From positions 1 through 64,000 of IMG/VR virus record IMGVR_UViG_3300021403_000007: a stretch of 64,000 bases of DNA; one strand, written 5' to 3'. Every line of letters starts with the position of its first letter. Positions within the stretch are counted from its first letter, which is position 1. The notes beneath the pieces were generated by a model. That model was given only the letters and a program-made list of their open reading frames with translations. It was not told the DNA's origin and made no database searches. Shown piece by piece: positions 58,510-64,000 of this stretch. The position numbers were made by a program, and so were the translations under genes. Source of the DNA: a virus.

Positions 58510-59544
58510 ATGGCTCTCGGTCTTGCTAGTGGCGCAACACAACCGCCACTTTATCCTGCTGGTTCGATTAATCCCGACTATGTAGCTGCTGGTTTTGTTC
58601 CTGAAATTTGGTCCGGCAAGCTCATTGAAAAGTTCTACGCCGCCACGGTTTTAGCGGCGATCACAAATACCGACTACGAAGGCGAGATCAAATCTTACGG
58701 CGACCGTGTTCGTATTCGTACCAAACCAACTATCACCATCAATGATTACCTGATTGGCGGTGATTTGACGCTTCAGCGTCCTGTTGGTGGTCAGACGGAA
58801 CTCACCATCGATCAAGGCAAGTATTTCGCGACCATCCTTGACGATGTGATCGAGAAACAATCCGACATCAACAATCTCTCGTTGTGGGCGGACGACGCGT
58901 CTGAACAAATGAAAATCGCGGTCGATACTGACGTGCTTAACTGGATGCACTCGGGTAACGCCGGTGGCACTCCATGGGCAGATTCGAACAATCGTGGTAT
59001 CGCTGCTGGTATTATTTCCGGCAACATTAATCTGGGAGTAACCGGCACGCCTGTTGGCACCGTCGGTCGCAACCCGGCAGTTGGTCAAGTCGAGATGATC
59101 GACTTGTTGTTGAGGCTGGGGCAAGCACTTGACGAGCAAAATATCCCTGAAACTGGGCGCTGGGTTGTTATGCCCACCTGGGCTGCGTTCCAGATCAAAC
59201 GTTCAGAATTGCGTGAAGTGTTCTTGTCAGGTGATCAGATCAGTATTCTTCGCAATGGCCGGTTTGGTCAGGTGGATCGTTTTACGATCTATTCGTCTAA
59301 CCTTCTTCCTAGCGGCCCTGCTGGTTCTGCTGGACTGGCTCCTACAGAGTGGGTGATCTACGCCGGTCATGCCCACGGCTTAACGTTTGCATCACAACTC
59401 ACAAACGTGGAGACACTTCGTTCTGAACGTACGTTCGGTCAAATCTTGCGTGGACTGCAAGTTTACGGCAGAATGGGCCTTCCTGCCCCTCCCCTGGGGG
59501 TTGTTGCGCTTGCCGAAGCAATCGTGGTTCAAGCAGGTCCGTAA
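58510..59544 (+). CDS. Major capsid protein
   Basis: A 344-residue protein of HK97-fold type found in podoviruses. Hallmarks: FVPEIWSGKLIEKFYAATVL, then YEGEIKSYGDRVRIRT, DYLIGGDLTLQRPVGG, TELTIDQGKYFATILDDVIEKQSD and late NGRFGQVDRFTIYSSN with ERTFGQILRGLQVYGRMG. It builds the icosahedral shell. Codon use is smoother and GC higher than in nearby genes, as expected for the most expressed phage gene. Confidence 0.9.
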   Translation: MALGLASGATQPPLYPAGSINPDYVAAGFVPEIWSGKLIEKFYAATVLAAITNTDYEGEIKSYGDRVRIRTKPTITINDYLIGGDLTLQRPVGGQTELTIDQGKYFATILDDVIEKQSDINNLSLWADDASEQMKIAVDTDVLNWMHSGNAGGTPWADSNNRGIAAGIISGNINLGVTGTPVGTVGRNPAVGQVEMIDLLLRLGQALDEQNIPETGRWVVMPTWAAFQIKRSELREVFLSGDQISILRNGRFGQVDRFTIYSSNLLPSGPAGSAGLAPTEWVIYAGHAHGLTFASQLTNVETLRSERTFGQILRGLQVYGRMGLPAPPLGVVALAEAIVVQAGP

Positions 59545-59566
59545 GCCTCCCCATACGGATACCTTG

Positions 59567-59586
59567 GGTGGGGGCAGTCCCCCACC
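59567..59586 (+). terminator. Hairpin after the capsid gene
   Basis: GGTGGGGG-CAGT-CCCCCACC, an eight-base-pair stem, is followed immediately by the palindrome CTACTC-TTA-GAGTAG (59586-59600) and no T-run. It may stabilise or attenuate the abundant capsid mRNA rather than end it. Confidence 0.55.
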
Positions 59587-59621
59587 TACTCTTAGAGTAG
59601 TATAAAACAAGTAAGGTAAAC

Positions 59622-60017
59622 ATGACGCAGTACTTTCAAGTCAGTGATTACCTAGCAAATACTAGGTCATTTTTGCAGGACTTGATTGGGCCTCCCTATC
59701 GGTATGCAGACGCTGACATCGTGTTTGCACTGAATACTGCGGTCGCTGAAATCTCACGTTTACGCCCGGATTTGTTCTTAGAGTATAAATATCAACACCC
59801 GCTTCCCCGAAAATCATATCCTGACGACTTAGTGCCAGGGTTGTTTACAAGTACGAGAACTACAGATGTGGTGCCGATCCCTCGTACTTATTATCAACCT
59901 ACGATTTGGTATATGGCTGGCTTATTGCAGGCTTGGGACGTAGACGACACGCAAGACGTGAGGGCGCAAATGTTCTCGCAGAAGTTCGTTGGGGCTTTAA
60001 CGAGTTTGGTGGCGTAA
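59622..60017 (+). CDS. Head-tail connector-type protein
   Basis: A 131-residue protein. It lies right after the coat gene, the usual place for adaptor proteins. It is helical with DYLANTRSFLQDLIGPPYRY and ADIVFALNTAVAEISRLRPDLF, and ends VRAQMFSQKFVGAL. The pattern of short helices resembles gp6/gp4-type adaptors that sit under the portal. The assignment is by context plus pattern. Confidence 0.6.
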   Translation: MTQYFQVSDYLANTRSFLQDLIGPPYRYADADIVFALNTAVAEISRLRPDLFLEYKYQHPLPRKSYPDDLVPGLFTSTRTTDVVPIPRTYYQPTIWYMAGLLQAWDVDDTQDVRAQMFSQKFVGALTSLVA

Positions 60018-60740
60018 TTGGCAACTGCGACACAAATTCGTATCATTGACGCAACCAGGATAACGTGTCCTGGTGCGCTCGATGGTATGATTAACATGTG
60101 TCTGTTTGACGCCATCAAAGAGTTCTTCGCTAGAAGTAACTCATGGCTGTTTGAAACAGTCGTGGGGATTGTTCCCGAGAGTAACGATTACATGCTTGAT
60201 ACGTGTCAAAATGTGGTCGTCAACCGATTGATGAATGTAGCGCAGCCACGAACAGCCCCCCCTCTGCCGCCACGTTACTTGCCAATGGACCCCCCACAGT
60301 TTTTAGCGATATGGACTGAGGGTGAAGGGAAAGACGAAACAATTAATCCGTTGTTTAGTGTACCGCGAGACGCAGTGTTGTTAAACGCTGGCACCAAATG
60401 CCCCATAATGAGAATACGTTGGAATCCCCAAGCACCAATGTTTTGGGTGGTAACACTCGCGTTGAATGTAGCTGACCCAGTAGATAAAGAGGGTTTACCC
60501 ATAGTTCCTGATTGGATACTTGACAAGTATTATGATTACATAAAATCTGGTGTTATTTCCCGGTTACAACAGCAACCCGGTAAAGCATATTCTTCACAAC
60601 AGGGTGCATCATTTCATGGGCGCAAATTTAACGAGGGAATAGGACTTGCTCGTACTGAGGTACGGGCAATGTTTACGTATGGTGGGCAACGATGGGCCTT
60701 CCCACAGGGTTGGAACTATAGGAGGCCGTACGTTCCATGA
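60018..60740 (+). CDS. Tail adaptor / tubular A-like protein
   Basis: A 240-residue protein starting at TTG 60018 just after the upstream stop. It opens with a helical adaptor segment (CLFDAIKEFFARSNSWLFET), then a beta-rich middle and a C-terminal helix pair (DWILDKYYDYIKSGVISRLQ, ...GRKFNEGIGLARTEVRAM). This architecture is that of podovirus tail adaptor proteins. It joins portal-adaptor and nozzle. Confidence 0.65.
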   Translation: MATATQIRIIDATRITCPGALDGMINMCLFDAIKEFFARSNSWLFETVVGIVPESNDYMLDTCQNVVVNRLMNVAQPRTAPPLPPRYLPMDPPQFLAIWTEGEGKDETINPLFSVPRDAVLLNAGTKCPIMRIRWNPQAPMFWVVTLALNVADPVDKEGLPIVPDWILDKYYDYIKSGVISRLQQQPGKAYSSQQGASFHGRKFNEGIGLARTEVRAMFTYGGQRWAFPQGWNYRRPYVP

Positions 60741-61438
60741 ACTTCCCTTTTAACTTTAGAAATCAAGCATATTTTTATGCACAGGGGTCCGGTGGACCTC
60801 TTGGTTCGTTTAGTAAATCTATGGCAGCAAAATCTACTATCGCGATTGATTATACGAGTATCTCTGGTTTTACAATGACGAACCAATCGTTTTTATTGGA
60901 TATGCAAACGCAGCCACCGTTGATTATAAGTCAACCTGTTTTGGCTGGTCAAAGTAACATACTTAGTTTTGTATTAAGTGGTGGGTTTGGTGGGGTTGAA
61001 TATGGTTTATCAATTCACGCTCTTTCGAGTGTAGGGGGAACACTCCGTTCTGATACTTTAAAAGTGTGTATTGAAGCTCCTTATGATCAACACTGTGGTT
61101 GCTCTAGTTGCGGGCATGACCCTTGTGATTGCTGTGATACCATATTAGACCTTAAAGCACAAGTTGCTGTTTTACGACCTAATATGAATACTTTTGGGAG
61201 TAACTTTGTACAGTTTTACGTGGCTCCGATAGCACCACAGAACCCTAATTTACTTGATATGTGGTATAACACAACGAATGGGCTTTTTTATGATTACGTA
61301 TCTAATGGTGTAACGAACTCATGGCAACTTCAGGGTGGTGCTAGTAGTGGTATATTTAATGTACCCGTGACAATTAATAACTCTTTAACGGTGACTGGTC
61401 CGGTTAATTTAAACTTGGATTGTGGGGTATATCCATGA
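60737..61438 (+). CDS. Virion protein with Cys-rich knot
   Basis: A 233-residue protein, paralogous to the next gene over about 115 N-terminal residues (YPF/FNF...GS...SMAAKSTIAIDYT..., LDMQTQPPLIIS, LSFVLSGGFGG). The centre has HCGCSSCGHDPCDCC, seven cysteines in about 16 residues. The C-terminal part has P-x-NPNLLDMWYNTTNGLFYDY, the same display module used in other fibres. The cysteine knot is unusual for a phage tail protein and may bind metal or disulfide-lock. Confidence 0.65.
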   Translation: MNFPFNFRNQAYFYAQGSGGPLGSFSKSMAAKSTIAIDYTSISGFTMTNQSFLLDMQTQPPLIISQPVLAGQSNILSFVLSGGFGGVEYGLSIHALSSVGGTLRSDTLKVCIEAPYDQHCGCSSCGHDPCDCCDTILDLKAQVAVLRPNMNTFGSNFVQFYVAPIAPQNPNLLDMWYNTTNGLFYDYVSNGVTNSWQLQGGASSGIFNVPVTINNSLTVTGPVNLNLDCGVYP

Positions 61439-62643
61439 AGTCGTTCAGCGCACCAGTTAATTTCAGCAACGCGGCTCAGTTTTATCCTGACAGCACAGGG
61501 AAAATTGGTACGTTCTTGAAATCACCGGCAGCACAAACGTTGATCACATTAGATTATTCTCATAATCTTGCTACCGGAGTAACAGTTACTAAAGTTGCTT
61601 ACGTTCTCGATGTTCAATCGACCCCCTTGTTGATTATAAGCAATTCCGTTACCACGGCTCAAATGTTAACATTTATTTTGAGTGGTGGGTGGGCAGGACT
61701 TACTTATGATCTAACAATACAAGCAACTTTGTCTACTGGGGCGGTTCGTACCGATGTTCTCACAATTGAGATAGTGGGAGATGATTGCATGAAATATGAT
61801 CCCTGCTGTCTTCCAATGGGGAAGCCCTTGGGTGCGCCTTCGCGTATTCCCAAGACGTTTCAACAGGCTGCTATGTCTAGTGATTGCAGCGTGTATAAAT
61901 CGTCTTGTATTAGTTATTACATTTGCGCTAGTGCGCCGGTTAACCCTAACGTAATGGACCAGTGGTATAACACAATCAATCACGGTATTTACGAATATTT
62001 AACTGATGGTGTTAATTTCTGGTGGCAACCGTTCTTCGTGAACGTGAAATATGCAGTTGCATCGTTGTACTATCAAGCAAGGGCTGGTCAAACAGTGTTT
62101 AGTACTTTGGCACCAGACATGCTTGGTAATTCTGGGGTAATCAACCCGACAGATTTTGTACAAGCATATGTGAATGGTGTGCGATTGGTCCCAACAACTG
62201 ATTTCACGTTTGCTGGGCCTTCAACTGTGACATTGTTGCGACCTATACCGGCCACTGATATTGTGATGATTGATATTCTTGCTCCAACTGTAATCACGCC
62301 TCCAATACCTCCAAGTGGCGGTGGTGGTGGCAATACTCAAATAGTTATTAGCGATACTGCGCCTGCAAATCCAACCACCGGTATGTTGTGGTTTGATAGT
62401 GTGGGTGGTAATCTTTACATTTGGTATACTGACCCTAACGGATCGCAATGGGTGGTTGTAGTTAACGCTGGTGGCGGTGGTGGTAGCGGTGGTGGTAGTA
62501 CGCCTGCTGGTATAGTAATTGGTGACACTGCTCCAACAAGTCCAACAGTCGGTATGTTGTGGTTTGACAGTGTTGGTTGCCAACTTTATACCTGGTATTT
62601 TGATGGTAACACGTCGCAATGGGTAGTGGTGGTTAACGAATAA
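61435..62643 (+). CDS. Modular virion protein with W-D-S display repeats
   Basis: A 402-residue protein from ATG 61435 (ATGA overlap); a start at 61420 is unneeded. The N-terminus is paralogous to the previous gene. A short Cys cluster (DDCMKYDPCC) follows. The middle has LYYQARAGQTVFSTLAPDM and a YVNGVRLVPTTDF domain also present in the next gene. The end has two tandem copies of DTAP-x-x-PT-x-GMLWFDS...YTWYFD...W, parted by glycine linkers. Confidence 0.7.
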   Translation: MKSFSAPVNFSNAAQFYPDSTGKIGTFLKSPAAQTLITLDYSHNLATGVTVTKVAYVLDVQSTPLLIISNSVTTAQMLTFILSGGWAGLTYDLTIQATLSTGAVRTDVLTIEIVGDDCMKYDPCCLPMGKPLGAPSRIPKTFQQAAMSSDCSVYKSSCISYYICASAPVNPNVMDQWYNTINHGIYEYLTDGVNFWWQPFFVNVKYAVASLYYQARAGQTVFSTLAPDMLGNSGVINPTDFVQAYVNGVRLVPTTDFTFAGPSTVTLLRPIPATDIVMIDILAPTVITPPIPPSGGGGGNTQIVISDTAPANPTTGMLWFDSVGGNLYIWYTDPNGSQWVVVVNAGGGGGSGGGSTPAGIVIGDTAPTSPTVGMLWFDSVGCQLYTWYFDGNTSQWVVVVNE

Positions 62644-62658
62644 CTCTGAGAGTAAAAA

Positions 62659-64000
62659 ATGTCGAAGGCTTTTGACACCGCCCTATTCGTCCCCGAGCCC
62701 GAGCCCGATGTTGGGCAGTCGGCAGGTGTGCAGGTTGTTGGACCGCCATTCGATACCAATTGGTATTACTACGCGATAGCATCTGGCCCAGGCATTATGA
62801 TCAATGCTGACGTGCCTGCTGCTACGGCTCCTGAACAAACAATAGTGTCCGGTCCTGCACCGGAATTTGCTTGGGCGTCGAAAGCGCCTTATTACCTCGG
62901 TGGTCTACCTGCACAGCCAATTTATAACCCAGCAGCGCCTTCTCCCGCCGGAACGATGTATTTTAATACTTCAGATCACACACCTTACGTCTTATCGTAT
63001 CAACCACTTACCAATGTGCCAATCTGGACCCCTCTGCCGGTAGCAACCCGCAACATGCTGACTATTGCAGCGAGTTTGCCTGCTGCTACACAGCAGGGGC
63101 AGATGCTGGTTGCTGGTGGTATACCCAATGGTGGGGTGTATCCGTGGACAGCATCAATTGGTATGTTTTTGGGGGCGCACCCTATACCGCCGACCCAAGT
63201 TCCGGGGTCTGGGTCAATACCTGTTGGTTCGTTGTATTATAACACTTCAAATAATACTTTGTATGTATGGAATGGGTCAAGCTGGCAAACAATCACGACG
63301 CCAACAAAGGCGGCAACAGCTAGTTTATATTATCAGGGCGCGTTAAACCAAATGGTTTATCCGTTGACAACACCGGATTTATTTGGTAATTCGCATACTC
63401 TTGATCCAGTTGAGGCTGTTGAAGTCTATTTGAACGGTGTACGATTAACACCGGAAGGTGGATCTATACCGGGAGATTATTTGGTTACTGTTGCTACGTC
63501 ATTGATTACTCTGGCAACAATTCCGCCAACTGGATCGATTGTTACGATTGATATTTTACAAGATCCGTTAACGCTTGGGCCGACGTTAGTATTGCGTGAA
63601 ATGCTTATGCCAATTACAACGTTTGATGGTGTACAGACAACGTTTGATTTGATTGCTACAAGTGGTACTGGGATTGTTGTAAATGATCCGGTTGATCTTA
63701 ATGTTTCACTTGATGGTGTTTTACAAGAGCCTGGTGTCGCTTACATCCTTAGTACTGATGGCACTCAAATTATTTTTAGTGAGCCACCTATTGCTGATGC
63801 TGTTTGTTTTATTGTTTATTTCTCAAAAAGTGCTATTGGCTTTCTAAGTAGTGTTGAACATGATTTAACAATGACTGGTGATGGCACTGCTGCGAATCCG
63901 TTGAGTGCGGTACTTGCTTCAGAGGCAACGGGGCTTCCCGGTATTGTCTATGTACCAGTAAACGGTTTTGCTGGCACACCTAACGCGATCAACTTGGCTC
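62659..64000 (+). CDS. Tail fibre, N-terminal part (runs off the end)
   Basis: An open frame of 447 codons from ATG 62659, with the ribosome site in the palindrome at 62641-62655, and without a stop before the window ends. It continues in frame into the gene at 1-2801, with which it shares bases 63680-64000. Residues 1-40 match the start of the gene at 2798. Two YNTS/FNTS...YVW display modules lie at residues about 110 and 195. Two YLNGVRLTPEGG / [13 protein letters not shown] beta domains follow. It is the head-proximal end of the main fibre. Confidence 0.85.
   Translation, partial: MSKAFDTALFVPEPEPDVGQSAGVQVVGPPFDTNWYYYAIASGPGIMINADVPAATAPEQTIVSGPAPEFAWASKAPYYLGGLPAQPIYNPAAPSPAGTMYFNTSDHTPYVLSYQPLTNVPIWTPLPVATRNMLTIAASLPAATQQGQMLVAGGIPNGGVYPWTASIGMFLGAHPIPPTQVPGSGSIPVGSLYYNTSNNTLYVWNGSSWQTITTPTKAATASLYYQGALNQMVYPLTTPDLFGNSHTLDPVEAVEVYLNGVRLTPEGGSIPGDYLVTVATSLITLATIPPTGSIVTIDILQDPLTLGPTLVLREMLMPITTFDGVQTTFDLIATSGTGIVVNDPVDLNVSLDGVLQEPGVAYILSTDGTQIIFSEPPIADAVCFIVYFSKSAIGFLSSVEHDLTMTGDGTAANPLSAVLASEATGLPGIVYVPVNGFAGTPNAINLA
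63680..64000 (+). repeat. Terminal overlap with bases 1-321
   Basis: These 321 bases match bases 1-321 with 11 differences, all at codon positions that leave the protein unchanged. It marks a circular or permuted molecule of about 63,679 bases whose two ends come from slightly different variants, or a very recent duplicate. Confidence 0.85.

Larger units (their letters stand above)
2779..62655. repeat. Dispersed palindrome TTACTC-N3/4-GAGTAA (about 70 copies)
   Basis: Near-palindromic 15- or 16-mers occur across the whole genome. Copies with a 3-base centre start at 3239, 4654, 8012, 9816, 11011, 12125, 12940, 15114, 17013, 18244, 20210, 20942, 21669, 22139, 22904, 25682, 26669, 27330, 28370, 29260, 29336, 30184, 30532, 32255, 33188, 33859, 35526, 36705, 37352, 38317, 39081, 40027, 40993, 42518, 42908, 43688, 44436, 45190, 45523, 45664, 46229, 46613, 47338, 48141, 48298, 49387, 50113, 51617, 52320, 54918, 55738, 56344, 58207, 59027, 59586, 61568, 62641. 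Copies with a 4-base centre start at 2779, 19878, 21170, 21245, 22535, 24398, 24806, 32504, 34528, 41727, 51996, 52211, 53172, 53926, 57534, 61188. Six have both arms perfect; the others differ at one to three arm positions. The most constant part is ACT-N5/6-AGT. The function is unknown; a protein-binding site is the leading inference. Confidence 0.9.

Noticed and set aside
2779-62655. CRISPR array as an explanation of the repeated palindrome
   Set aside because: Copies are hundreds of bases apart, lie inside genes, and there are no regular spacers or cas genes.

Overview
The window reads as an essentially complete genome of a short-tailed (podovirus-like) double-stranded DNA phage. It encodes terminase, portal, scaffold, coat, a tail-nozzle-like protein, very large internal (ejection) proteins, tail fibres, a GH19-type lysozyme with a holin candidate, a family A DNA polymerase and a primase-helicase. 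No tRNA, rRNA, CRISPR array, integrase or phage RNA polymerase was seen. The last 321 bases (63680-64000) match bases 1-321 at about 96.6 percent, in frame within one fibre gene. The molecule is therefore probably circularly permuted or terminally redundant with a unit of about 63.68 kb, and the two ends come from slightly different variants. An alphaproteobacterial host is likely but inferred: the phage carries a PEP-CTERM-type protein of the 'PExxxW' flavour, and a CCCGGActtgaTCCGGG palindrome of a kind common in alphaproteobacterial intergenic DNA.

Layout. 1-27.6 kb (+): fibre and adhesin genes built from shared modules, a tail-nozzle-like protein, then the internal virion proteins, ending in a 2267-residue multidomain protein. 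27.6-29.2 kb (+): a self-contained accessory cassette with its own promoter, leader hairpin, Pro/Gly-rich protein, PEP-CTERM surface protein and terminators. 29.2-30.3 kb (+): lysis genes. 30.2-47.3 kb (-): DNA metabolism (primase-helicase, probable ssDNA-binding protein, SNF2 helicase, VRR-NUC, PD-(D/E)XK nuclease, Pol A), a MoxR AAA+ / VWA-metallopeptidase pair, and small secreted or regulatory proteins. 47.3-49.4 kb: a mostly non-coding control region with palindromes, an AT-rich tract, a candidate structured RNA and several small leftward genes. 49.4-64 kb (+): terminase, portal, small basic proteins, scaffold, coat, connectors and the first fibres; the probable small terminase is encoded on the opposite strand.

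Regulation. Three near-identical sigma70-like promoters (at 39.2, 45.2 and 49.3 kb) share a GTCAGGTTGTA box and a CAAC...GTTG inverted repeat at the -35. They would drive the polymerase/replication block, the MoxR block and the packaging/structural block.

The most striking feature is a palindrome, TTACTC-N3/4-GAGTAA, present about 70 times across the genome at roughly 1 per 0.9 kb, both inside genes and between them. It overlaps promoters, and its GAGTAA arm often serves as the Shine-Dalgarno region. It resembles the dispersed repressor or partition site systems of some other phages, but I do not recognise this sequence.
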